This document shows, in pieces, positions 1 through 12,200 of a stretch of 64,000 nt of DNA. The position numbers and the translations under genes were made by a program. The notes beneath the pieces were generated by a model. It had not been told where the DNA came from. It ran no database searches and saw only the letters and a list, made by a program, of their open reading frames with translations. Positions within the stretch are counted from its first letter, which is position 1. The number at the start of each line of letters is the position of its first letter. This DNA is from Acanthochromis polyacanthus (Eukaryota; Chordata; Actinopteri; Pomacentridae), in the NCBI RefSeq assembly GCF_021347895.1, contig NC_067125.1:25151621-25215620 (forward strand), written 5' to 3'.

Positions 1-269
1 AAGTGATGGCTGATTTTGATTATTTAATTTTCAATACATTTTTATTTATTGTTACTTTTGTGAGTTTCAAGTGATTTCAGTGAGAATTGTGGTTTTTTCC
101 TTCTTTAACTGAGGGGTACCAACAATTTTGTCCACGTGTGTATGTAGCGTTTCATGTGCTATGTAGAATTTTCTATGTACTGTGTGCAATGTAATATACT
201 GTGACATTTCTTAACATGATTCGACAAAAAATTGATTTTGCAAAATATTTGCCAAGACATATTCTCAGA

Positions 270-1080
270 ATTTTAGATTTATTTAATTACGTATGACTTT
301 CATTTTGAAATATCTGACCTTATATTGTGCATTTCTACTGTCTAAATGCAGCTTTTGAGGGGAAGTTGTTGGTTCTTGTCATTTAATTTGCACCACACTC
401 TTCTGCTACTACTGTTTCTGTGTATATTCCTGTTTTGATTTAGGAAATTTAGACTTATGTATGACTTTGATTTTGAAATATTAGACCTTATAGTATATAC
501 TTATAGACTTTAAATGGAGTTTTTAAGGGAATTATTGGTTTCTATCTTTTAGTCTGCAGCACATTCTTCTACTACTGCTAGTTCTGTGTACATTCCTGTT
601 TTGATTTAGGAAATTTAGGCTTATATGTGCATTTTATTTTGAAACATCTGACCTTATATTGTGTATTTGTACAGTTTAAATGCAGCTTTTGAATGGAAAT
701 AGTTGTTTTTTGTCATTTATTTTGCACACCTTATATTACTGTTATTCTGTTTATATTATTGTTTAGATTTTGGAAATTTGGACTTACATATGACTTTTAT
801 TTTGAAATATTAGACATTATAATATGTATTTCTAGACTCTAAATGGAGCTATTTTAAGGGAATTATTGGTTTCTGTCTTTTAGTCTGCAGCACATTCTTC
901 TACTACTGCTAGTTCTGTGTATATTCTTGTTTAGATTTTGGAAACTTAGACTTACATATGACTTTTATTTTGAAATAGCTGACCTAATATTGGGCTTTTA
1001 CACAGTTTAAATGCAGCTTTAGAGAGGAAATTGTGATTTTTTTTTGTCATTTATTTTGCACCACTCATATTTTCTCACTA
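270..1080. repeat. Diverged ~168-bp tandem repeat, about five copies
   Basis: The phrase 'tatgactttnattttgaaatatnngacctta' recurs near 291, 459, 624, 788 and 957, a spacing of 164-169 bp. Each unit also holds an 'aaatgnagcttt' string and a 'tctactactgctagttctgtgta' string. It is AT-rich and non-coding. Confidence 0.8.
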
Positions 1081-3022
1081 ATATCCACTTTTTAGAGCTG
1101 CCTCGGTGCAACCGGAGATTTTTCTCCATGGTTCCACTGTTCCTTCTTATCACATCGGTGCCGTCTCGTTTCCCGTCATGAGGCGTCTGCAGATTTTCCA
1201 GATAACCTGAGTGAGTCAGGTGGCAGGATGTTGTGACTCAGAGATACCGTCCCGGTGAAACGTCTTGGCAGAGCCTGAAATTACCTCCTGCCAGGCGCCA
1301 AATGTTGGAAAATGTAGTCATTGGCAGAGAAATGGGTCAGAAAAACAAGTTAGGATGAGAAATTGAATGCTCAAAATGTGCTGTAACTTTAAATTCTGGT
1401 ACACAGGATGACCAATTTGATCATTTTAAAGGTTTTGGCATATTTACACCTACATTGTAATTATTTTTTAGCCATATTAGTGACTTGGTTTTCAATCTAC
1501 TGGTGGTTTGGCTCTTACTGACCCACTTCCTGTTAAATGTCTCCACAACTTTTTGGTGCAACAGAAAAGTTCCTAGAAGATGATTCAAGTCCTTTTAGGT
1601 GAACTTCCAACCTGATATTTCCTCTAATTCCAACATTAGGTGGTAATTCCTGTTCATTCAGTGCTCTAATTCATTTAAAAATACCTGGAAAACCTAAAAT
1701 ATTAACCACTGAACTCAGCTGTTTGTTTTCATCCGTTTCATGCTTAGTATCATCATGTTAGTTTGTGATAGCTTTGCTGTGTTTTGCACTGGAGCTTTAA
1801 TTCTTTAACTAAGGACATAAATTGACATTTACTGGCTTGTTTTCCTTCTTTTTTTGGAAACACATATATAGAAGCCTTTGTTTAAGTAAATATGCAGAAA
1901 TATTAGTAAAATTGTTGTTTTTGGGGAGTGAACTAGTGCAAGAAGAATTTATTATTATTATTGTTGTTGTTGTTATTAGTAGTATTACATGTACTTTCAA
2001 TTGCTGCCTTACTGCTAATTTTTTAGGATGTCTAATAATAAAATATTGTAGCTCAGCTAGCTGTCAAACTGATTGGATTTAAGGTCAGATTTCTGTTTAT
2101 GGTTTTAAATGTCTTTCCTTGTTTGTTTTTGTTTGCATTGAATTGTTTATCTTTCTTTATTAGTTTGTAGTTAGCTTCATCGCTTTACATAAACTTTTTA
2201 CTGGATTCTTTCTACATTTTTTATGCAAACCAAATATGACCACAGCACTGAAAGCTTTTATTTAATGAGCAGAAATATCCATAAAAGTGCTGTTTTATTT
2301 GAGTGAACCAGGGCAAGAAGACTTTGAGATGCTCTTGCATGTTTTTTATAATACTTATAAAAGTAATCATCATAAGCTTTATTTATACAGCACTTTTTAA
2401 ACACACTTTACAAATTTCAAAGAAATATCAAGTTTAAAAAAAACAGGAAAAAACAACAATTATATAATTGATATAAAAACCAACGCATGGTAGCTGGTTA
2501 AAATATAAAATAATAAAAAATATAATAAATAAAAGTCCTATAAAAGATTTTTGTAGGGACAGGAGGTTAAAAAAAAGACATGATAAATAAAATAAAAGAC
2601 AGTTCCAGAAAATTAAAAATCATATTAAATCCGGAAAGGCTCCTCTGGTGAAAATATGGTTTAAAAATGAGTTTCTCACATCTAACGTGTTATTTATTCA
2701 AACTCTAAAGTATTAATAACTTAAATGATATTATTAGTGTGTAAGAAGGTGTCAGATGTGTGAGGTTTTGTTTCATGTGTGAGGTTTTGTTTCCCAGAAC
2801 TGTCTTTTTGCTGGTTTCACTGCCATTCTTTCCTCGTTTGTTTGTGTTTTTTCTTTGTTTACGTTGTTTTCTTGTTCTTCTTTTTCTCTCCTGGACACAA
2901 AAAAACGCACACGGGGCTGCACAACAACAAAAAAAATGAATATCAAGTGGATGGGGGAAGGATTTTATTGTGGGGGAGGCTGAATGGAAAATAAAAAAGA
3001 AGCAGAGGAGCAGGTGAACATG

Positions 3023-3025
<3 letters not shown>

Positions 3026-3105
<80 letters not shown>
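3026..3105. repeat. (GT)40 microsatellite
   Basis: An 80-bp pure GT run. It faces an AC run at 3227-3273, so the two can pair as an inverted repeat. Confidence 0.97.
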
Positions 3106-3106
<1 letters not shown>

Positions 3107-3225
3107 TAATGGGGGTTCAGAGTGTGTCGAGATACAAAAGGGGGCAGAAAAAATATAAAAAAGCCGAGCAGAGAGCAGAATGGAGGGGGGAAGGGGGGAG
3201 TTTTTATGAGGCATTTTAATACCAC

Positions 3226-3226
<1 letters not shown>

Positions 3227-3273
<47 letters not shown>
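3227..3273. repeat. (AC)n microsatellite
   Basis: A 47-bp AC run, complementary to the GT run 121 bp upstream. Confidence 0.96.
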
Positions 3274-3275
<2 letters not shown>

Positions 3276-3689
3276 GTCTGCTGTCTGCACATCATTATCA
3301 CAAGACAATATTAATAATACCTTCATTTATAGAACACATTTTAAAACAAAGTGCTTTAAGAAAGATACTCAGGAAGTCCCAACACATGCAAAGATTTTCA
3401 AAATAAACACCTGATAAAATAATAAAATGCAGTGGAAGAGTGGAATTAAAGAAAATAGAGGGTAAAACCATAAACACAAAGCTAAAATAGGTAATAATAA
3501 TGATAGTAAACAAGCAAAATAGGTAAATACAGTGAATTATATACATATATATATTGACCTTTCTGCAGCTGAAAAATATTTTCATTACTGATTTATCTAA
3601 ACATTATTTTCTGTTGAGTCTATAAAATGTCAGCTCATTGAGGTTAAACACCCTTCAGAGCATCTCAGGATCACACCAAAACCACAAAT

Positions 3690-4215
3690 AATTTTATTAA
3701 AATTAAATATTGTACCTGAAAAATGTAAATAAAAGGAAATAATGCACATTAAAATGAAATAATGCACCTGAAAAAGTAATTAGAATGAAATATTGCAGAT
3801 GAAGATGAAATATTACTCCTGAAAAATGAAATGAAAATGAAATATTGCACATTGAAGTGAAATAATGCACCTGAAATATTTAATTAAAATAAAATAATGC
3901 ACATTAAAGTGAAATAACGCACCTGAAATATTTAATTAAAGTGAAATAATGCACCTGAAATATTTAACTAAAATAAAATAATGCACCTGAAATATTTAAT
4001 CAAAATGAAATATTGCACATTAAAATGAAATGATGCGCCTGAAATATTTAATTAAAATGAAATAATGCACCTGAAATATTTAATGGCAATATTTCACATG
4101 ATATTGACAGTGTTGCTTATAAAAGTGAAATATTGCGCATATCAGAGTTTTGCAAATGAAACTGAAATATTACACCTGAGAAGTGAGAATAGGAAACATT
4201 GCACATGAAAATGAA
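3690..4215. repeat. AT-rich minisatellite next to the first exon
   Basis: About a dozen imperfect copies of a unit like 'aattaaaatgaaataatgcacctgaaatattt' (30-40 bp) end 110 bp before the exon at 4324. Confidence 0.8.
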
Positions 4216-4323
4216 ATGTTTCACGTGACACTGAAGCAGACTGAGGAGTCGTGTTGATACAACTGTTTAAATCGGATGTTTTTTTTGTCTTTCCTCACGT
4301 CTGCATCTCCTCCCGTCATCCAG

Positions 4324-4587
4324 GAGGGCCAGCAGCTGATCCAGGAGAAGCCGGAGCTCAGCCCGGTGGTCCGCAGGAAGCTGGAGGAGATCAGGGATTG
4401 CTGGCAGGACCTGGAGAGCACCACCCAGGCCAAAGCCCGGCAGCTGTTCGAGGCCAACAAGGCCGACCTGCTGGTGCAGAGCTACGAGAGCCTGGACCAG
4501 AGGCTGGGCCAGCTGGAGGGCCAACTGGCCTACGTGGACCAGGGTCAGGACCTGACCACGGTCAACAAGCAGCTCAAGAAACTGCAG
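4324..4587 (+). CDS. sptbn4: sptbn4 exon (first in window), spectrin repeat
   Basis: 264 bp, phase 0 at both ends, 88 codons from [12 protein letters not shown] to [10 protein letters not shown] pyrimidine-rich tract and CAG precede it and GTAGGA follows. The sequence is a typical beta-spectrin helical repeat ([19 protein letters not shown]). The minus-strand reading of this exon is also open, but that is a codon-bias shadow. Confidence 0.95.
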
Positions 4588-6569
4588 GTAGGAAGAGCCC
4601 ACCAGAAACACTCCCCTTGAAGAGGCACTTTCTGTGGAACGCTTTGAGTTGTGATTTTTTAGTCTGGTGAGTTACTCAGTTCTCAGCTTTTTGACTTTTT
4701 TCTACACTGCAAAGCCATTTTTACTGACATAATCATTAATATTTAACTTCAAAAGTTAAATTTTAACTGGAAAAGGTAAATATTAACATTGTACTGTCTA
4801 TAACTTGTGTGGAAAAAACAATTAGCACACATTTGGTGGTACATTACAATCAGTTAAATCAGTCCACAAAGCAGCAAATCAGACGTTCTGTAGAGCAGCT
4901 TTTATTTCCCAGAAACACAGAAACGCTTTGAGTTGTGATTTCTTGTGTCAAAAATTAGCTTTTTTTTCTGTCTTGTGAGTTCTTCGTTATTGAAATGTTT
5001 GATTTTTTTTGCTATATTGCAAAGACAGTTTTACCAAGGTAATCATAATGTTTAACTGTAAAAGCATCTTTTATTTCCCAGAAATCCAGAAATGCTTTGA
5101 GTTGTGATTTTTTTTTTGTGCAGGAATTTGCTTTTCTGCCTTGTGAGTTCTCATTTCTCAGGTTTTTGCCTTTTTTCTACATTGCAAAGACATTTTTACT
5201 GAGATACTCATTAATATTTAACTGTAAAAGTTAAATATTATATTTGTCATGTCTCTAATTTGTGCAGAAAAAAGTGAGAACATGCTTGGTGATACATTTC
5301 AGTTAGTTATTAAATGCCACTGCTGCTGTTTCTCTGCTGTGTTTTTGTATCTGTATATATCTAAAATCACTCCTTTCCATCGTCCTTTACTTCCAGTATG
5401 AGCGACTGAAGTGATTTTTTTCTTGCTTTTTTCTGTTTTTGACCTAAATCTTGGTTCTGACTCTCTGCTTCTCCGCATGTCTCCAGAATGATTCACTGTT
5501 TACGTTCTTATCGCTTCACGCCGATGAACTCGCCTCATGAATATTCAAACCAAACACGGCGTTTGAATAAATGACTAACAGCCTGCGACGTTTCCTGCTT
5601 TCTAGCTTTTTCATCTCGTTTCAGCAAAGTCGGGGGTTCATTTTTCATCTGTGTTTATGGTTTCTGAAAAAAAACGACTAAGAGTTTCATCCCAACGTCG
5701 TTTTACAAACACAAGTTACTGTGTTTTTTAGCATCTTGTCGATTTTTATTAGCGTTTGCTGAATAAATACGCAGATTTCGCGCATTTTAAAACACATTAA
5801 TGGTACGATAATTCAGTTTATGTAGCATTAAATCATTAGAAATGTTTAAAATCTTGAACACTGAGCAGCTGCTTTATGTGTCTGATTGTGAGCGGGGATG
5901 TTTGTGGAGCTACTTTGTGCCTTTTTCAGATTAATTTACATACAGTTCATTTATCATTTTAAGAGCTTAAACACCAGCTAATAAGAGCTTCCAGTTGACC
6001 CCCGGTGCTCCGATTACTCCTGCTGCATTCCCCAGATGTTTGGGTTTCATATTTATTTAGTTGCAGGGCTTCAGACTAACTTTTCCTGCTTTTAACTCCG
6101 GTCCTTCTTAACGCAGCACATGCATGTATTTTTCCATCTTAGTCGTTTTGCTGATAATTGCTTTTGGAATAAATGGCAAATTTTATTTTATTTTGAAAGA
6201 AAGAGTTGCAATATGAAGAGAAAAAATCATAAAATTAGTGCAGCAGTTCCATTAGTGTCCCTGCATAGTTCTGCTTCATGTTCCATTTATTCAGCTTGCA
6301 GTGGATTTAATAAGCTTAGTTTTTCCTGTAAATTCTAGACCAAACTGACTATGTAGAATATACAGGGTTGATTTCTTTGCAATATCCAGTGGCGACTGGT
6401 GGTGAAATTTGTTGATTGGGCTAACAAATGCATAATACCGATTAAATGGTTAACACAGCTAAAAAAAAAACACCATCACCTATGATACACACAGTTACAT
6501 CAATTACAGGTACACTATACATTTTTAGTGCTCTACATCAACACTCTCTCTCACTCACTCACTCTCACT

Positions 6570-6600
<31 letters not shown>

Positions 6601-9233
6601 ACACACACACACACACACCAGTACAAAACATGTTCCAGCTGCAACGACTGCCCACAGATAGCCTGCTGCAACTGTCTTATTACAACTGTTTGGCGACATG
6701 TAGTGCAAAACACGCCTTCAGTACAACAGATGACCTCAGCAACAACAAAGTGTCACAGTCCTTTAACAGGTCAACATGGGCCTACCTTATTTGAAAAGAA
6801 GCTCACATCGACAGCCGATGTGATCCCAGTCTCTTAACTTCCAGCTTTTCCTCCAAAGACATTGAGGAAAATGGACATGAAAGCAAATAATCCACCTCAT
6901 TTATGCTAACGCCCGCCATAGCTTAACCTTTTCTCGCTGCGTCAAAGGCCTGTGGGCTGACCGAAGTTAGCCCAAATGATCAGTAAATCACGGGGGCGGG
7001 ACATGACACCTGTCAATCACTTACAAGAACGAAATGAATGAACGCGGACTGTATCTGCTGGGGCTGTAAAAAATAAGCCCATTTAGAGATATTCTATGTT
7101 TTTCTTTTGACTGATTGGTGCTGTTGCTACCTTTGTTTTCACCTAAACGTAAAACAATCTGTTGTAAGTTATTTAAAAAATAATTTTCTCATCTTTTTTG
7201 TGTTTGCTTAGGAGGGCTTAGCCCTGTTAGCCCGTTTATACCAGCCGTCCCGGGCAATATCTGCAACTTCAACTGTTCCTGTTTTAACCCCAGATCACCT
7301 GCTGATTCCTTCTCCTTAGAAATCTTGGACTGCAGTTTTGCAGGAGGGTCTTTACTTCACTTCTTGCTCCTCTCTGGTGTGTCACAAGATGTAGTTTGTG
7401 GATTTTTAAAAACAAAAACAAACAGGAAGCACATTTGCAAGTCAAGCTGAGTGCTCCTAGATATAAAATTCAGCAGCACAGTGTCCAGAAATTGCCAGAA
7501 AATGCGATTAGATGGCTGCAATCTGGAGCCCGATTTATTTAATTAGATTTATTATAGTTATTCTTTGCGTTTGCTAGTTTGTCAGTTGAATATAAAGCAG
7601 CAGAAGAAGTAGGTCTTTGGACGACGTAGGCAGCCGTTTATCTCCTCGGATGTGGAAATGATTGCAGGCTGGTTTTCACGCAGTCTCCAGTGCAGATGGC
7701 CTTTATTGTTATTAGTCTTTTTAGTAGCAGAGCAGAGCAGGTGGGTGTTAATCAGATCACAATGAGTAAAGATCCTTGTTTTAGCCGTTTGAGCTGAGAA
7801 TAGTGAAAATCTCCCGAGCAAACACCGAGAAACCGCAATAAAAGCTGATTTCTAAGTGTGAAGCAGGATTCAGATTCTAAAAATGCCACTTTGAGCCGAG
7901 TTAAAGCCACACTTGATGGTTTAGAGTTAATTTTTTGACAGTAGGCTCTTCTTTTCTGCACGTGTTGACATTTGGATGTTGCTCTGGTGCTTTGGAGGAG
8001 TCACATTTATTCAGTTATTTATTTTACTCGGGCTCAGATTCATCCTTTTTCATTGCTCCATCATTTCACCAGACATCTCTCGCTCTCCTCTCCCACAGCA
8101 TGCCGCTTACAGCTTCCTTTAACAGCACTGCTTTACCACATCATCCAAAACCAAACTCCACTACCCAGCATCCATCCTGCTAAAGGGGTACAGTAACCTT
8201 CACTACACTTCCTGTCTGTCAGACCACGTGTTCGTTTGCTCTTTGGGCCCTTTTTCTGCTTTTTTTGTCCGTGTTTTTCAAAATAAAGGTACTGAATGGC
8301 GCTTCAGTGTGTTTAGAAAAGTCTAAACCTTACTGATGCAAATATTTATCGCTGTATTTGAGAATCAGAAATATTTTATTTATCCCTGAGGAGGAAATTG
8401 CAGACAGTTGCTCCCATACAAAGTCTTTGAAATATAAACAGAACAAAAAAATATAGAGATGAACATAAGTACAATACGCAGAAAATGTAAATATACAGTG
8501 TAGTAAATATTCAGAGATGTAGTTAACTCAAGAAGTGAAGTAGTAATAAGCATTATTTCAGGGTTAAGGTTAGCAAAAAGCAAACTTTTTGACTATATCC
8601 TCCTGAGAACCGAGGGGAAAAGTATCATTCAATTGATCTTTTTTGTGATTTCCTGCCTTTTTTGGAGCCAAAAATAACATCTCACAATTTAGAATTTTAT
8701 TAGAGAATATTTTTATTTTACATTTTACAGCATGTCCAACTTTAAAAAACAAAACAACAAAAAACAGCGACACTTTGAAATCAAAATAAGTCGACAAGAA
8801 AACAAGAATGTCACTCTGTTTGTTCACGAAACTAAATAACTAGTGCAAAATTTGAGAGGTTGAATGAAACATAGCTATATATTAATCACTTTACATACAA
8901 AATACATTCAATGTGTTTATTACCGCTCAAAGAAATGTGTTTTGGGGCAAAGATTTAAACAAAGGGCTAGCATGCTAGTTAGCTACTAGCTAACCCTCAT
9001 TAACCCTGATGTCGTCCTGCAGGACAGATTGACCTGTTTTAAAGTTTGAACATGTGGAAAAAAATATGCATTTTCACATTTTTGGCATTTTTGGGACATT
9101 TTTGAACATTTTTTTGGTGGGGAAAAAAAAATTTCTTTAAGAACATTCACAAAAAATCAACCAAAATCCAGCGAATTTCGCTGGATTTTGGTTGATTTTT
9201 TTGTGAATGTTCTTAAAGAAAACAGAAGTTTTA

Positions 9234-9283
<50 letters not shown>

Positions 9284-12200
9284 CACTTATTTTTATATTT
9301 TTAGGATTTTGTTATTATATTTTTTAAATATTTGCAAGAATTTTCTTGCCAAATTTGGTTAATTTTTTTTAAAATTAAACTTTTAGGGGAAAGTTTTAAA
9401 GAATTATTGGAATTTTCTTCCTGAAGGTTTTGCAAATTTTCAGAAATTTGAGAATTATTTTTCTTTTGGCTTAATTTTTGGATTTTTTTTTTCAAACAAG
9501 GAAACAATATTTTTTTGGTGCCTGTGAATGAGGACAACAGGAGCGTTTAAAGCGTCCTCGTGTCCATTGCACTTGACATTCATAAAGAGGCTGTTATTTT
9601 TCCTGACAAAAAGTTTAACTGAACTCTGACTCCAATTCATAAATCCTGATATGTTCACAAACAAGAAAATATATGATTACCATAGGTTAAACGATATCTT
9701 AACAATTTTAGACTTGACTTTTCTCTTCTTTTCCTGGCAGTCTCATTTTTGTCAGTGTAAAAACAAAGTTCCCTTCATCCCATCCAGTCACATGAGACAT
9801 CATTAGAAAGGCCAGGATGTCATCCACTGAGCGTGTTGAGATTTCTGAAATTAATCAAATATAGATCAACAACTGATGTCCATGACAGAGGACATAAATG
9901 AATGGGTCTCAGGAGGATATCTGATAATATTTTAATGGAAGCTGATCATTTTTGGTTAAATAAATCTGTCTTGCAAGAAAAAAAAAAGCTAAATATTCAA
10001 CAAACTCATCATTTTTGCATTTCTGTCGCCTTCTTTTCATCTCTCTCCTGCCATTCTATCACCTCTCATTTCTTTCTAACCTCCACACGACGCCTCCTCT
10101 CACTGCCTCGCTCCCTTTCTCCCGTCCGATCTGACGATTTCCTCCTCCTCAGACGATGGAGACCCAGATGGAGGACTGGTACAAGGAGGTGGGGCAGCTG
10201 CAGGTGCAGGCGTCCTCCATCCCGCAGCAGACGCAGGTGAAGGAGACGGTTGCCGAGCGACAGGCGGCCGTGGAGGCCCGGATGGTCCGTCTGATCGAGC
10301 CGCTGAAGGAGCGGCGACGCATCCTGCTGGCGTCCAAGGAGGTTCATCAAGTCGGACGAGACCTGGAGGACGAGATTGTGAGTTTTCCACTACACAAATA
10401 CACTCACTGTAAAGGAAACTGTCATGTTACGGCCACGGTATTTCATGTATTTATTGTTGCTGCTCGTATTTACCCTCCTGTTGTCTTCATTTGCAGACAC
10501 CAAAAAATATAGTTTCCTTGTCTGGAAAAAAAAAAAACAAATCAGAAAAAAAATCCCAAAATTTTTGAAAAATTTCAAAACCTTCAGGAAGAAAATTCTA
10601 ATAATTCCTTAAAAATTTCCCCTAAAAGTTTTAGAAAGAAAAATTTAAAATCCCCCAAATTTAGCTAGCAAATTCTTGTAATTTTCAAAAAATTAGTGAA
10701 AATTTTCCAAAAAAATCCTAAAAATATCTAAAGTGATTGCATATATATCCGCAACATTTCTGATATTTTCTTAAGAACATTCACAAGAAAAAAAATCTAC
10801 CAAAATCCAGCAGAATTCTCTGGGTTTTGGTTGATTTTTTTGTGAATGTTCTTACAAAACATCTTTTCTAGCATTTCTTTTTTTCAACCAAAAACGGTTC
10901 AAAAATTTTCCAAAAATGTTGAAAATGTGGACATCAGAAGTTTCACTGTGAAAATATTTTTCTTACGAACTTTAAAATGGGTCAATTTGGCCCGCAGGAT
11001 GACACGATGGTTAAACATGTTTGTTCTTTGCAGACTGTAAAAGTGAATCTAAAAAATGAGAACTTGACCAAAAAAATTCAGCAATTTTGATGTGACACTG
11101 AGTTGAGATGCATTTTTTCTGGATTCTTTTGACTAATTCAGCTACAGATAAATTATTTCAGCTGGAAATGTAACTTATTGACGTGAAATCTAAGAAAACC
11201 AAACATGCTGCCCAGTTATTTAAGTATGTATCAAATGTGGAAAGTTGTAGAATCTTTCTAAAGGACAATTTGATGGCTGAGAATACAGGTCAACTTTCAC
11301 CTAAGCTCCTTCCTCTGCTTTCTCACTCCATATTACCCGTCTAATCCTACTTTGCTGCACTAATAAATGCAAAAAATCCGATCAAATTCACATACATTGC
11401 AATATTTCTGCAGAAAACTACACTTTTATGTAGATTTTCTGTTCAGTAAACATCTATTAAATCACTATCTGTCACTAAATGAGGTAACGCAACAGTAAAT
11501 GAGCCTCTGACCCACTTATTAAATTATATTAAAGCGCTTGAAGTTACAGCGTTATTAACTAGGAGGCTGTGACAACGTTCCCTCACAAAATCACAAGCAG
11601 CACACACAGACAGATCGGTGTTTCATCCTTCAGTCATTGTGTTTCTGCCAAACAGGGGAGGTAAAGCAACAGATTCACTCTTTAAATCTCCTGTGTGTGA
11701 AACTTTCTTGAGCTGGAGTTGCAATAAATGTTCCTGTGGTCGAGCAATATTCAAGAAACAAAAAAAAAATCTATTTTAATTTGAGGCTTAAATCTGGAAT
11801 GAACTCCCGCTGCACATCAGACAGGCCTCCTCACCGTCTTGTTTCAAAAGCTTTCTTTAAACCCTCCTCTTTGGCTTTTCACGTCACGTAGGTTTGTTGT
11901 TTCCGTGTGCACGTACACCCCCTGTCAAAAGGGTGTACTTTCTTTTTCATTTGAATGTGAAAGTGTCCTAAAACTTTTGTAGGGAATTATTTATGAGCAA
12001 TAAACACACCGAGACCCAAAGAGGAAGAATCCACTCCGATGGGGTGTCTGAAGTTCTGGCCTTTCTCATTCATTTGAATGAGAAAGTGTCCTAAAGCTTT
12101 TGACAGGGGGCAGTCCGGTCTGTTTAGTCTATTTATTGTTTAGGTTTTATTGTGTATTTTGCCTTTAGTTCTATTATTTTCATCTTCTGATCGTGTCTTT

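Larger units (their letters stand above)
1..4323. other. sptbn4 upstream intron sequence, no gene seen
   Basis: The first exon at 4324 begins in mid-protein, so this stretch is taken as intron. It is AT-rich and holds a 168-bp tandem repeat, SINE/L2-like 3' tails (about 2370-2480 and 3320-3400, marked by a 'tttatttatacagcac' type string), two dinucleotide arrays and a minisatellite. No exon-like stretch with conserved protein was found. Confidence 0.6.
4588..10152. other. sptbn4 intron, 5.6 kb
   Basis: No gene is seen. It contains an internal repeat (4640-5330), a hAT element (6387-7253), a SINE-like tail near 8345-8580 ('atcagaaatattttatttatccctgagg') and a piggyBac-like MITE (9004-9546). 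The rest shows nothing recognisable. Confidence 0.7.

Noticed and set aside
2705..3301. Long minus-strand frame of 198 codons
   Set aside because: It is made of (CA)n/(GT)n translated as Thr-His and Cys-Val repeats, with low-complexity flanks.
4267..4611. Minus-strand frame opposite the first spectrin exon
   Set aside because: Shadow of the coding exon; no independent motifs.
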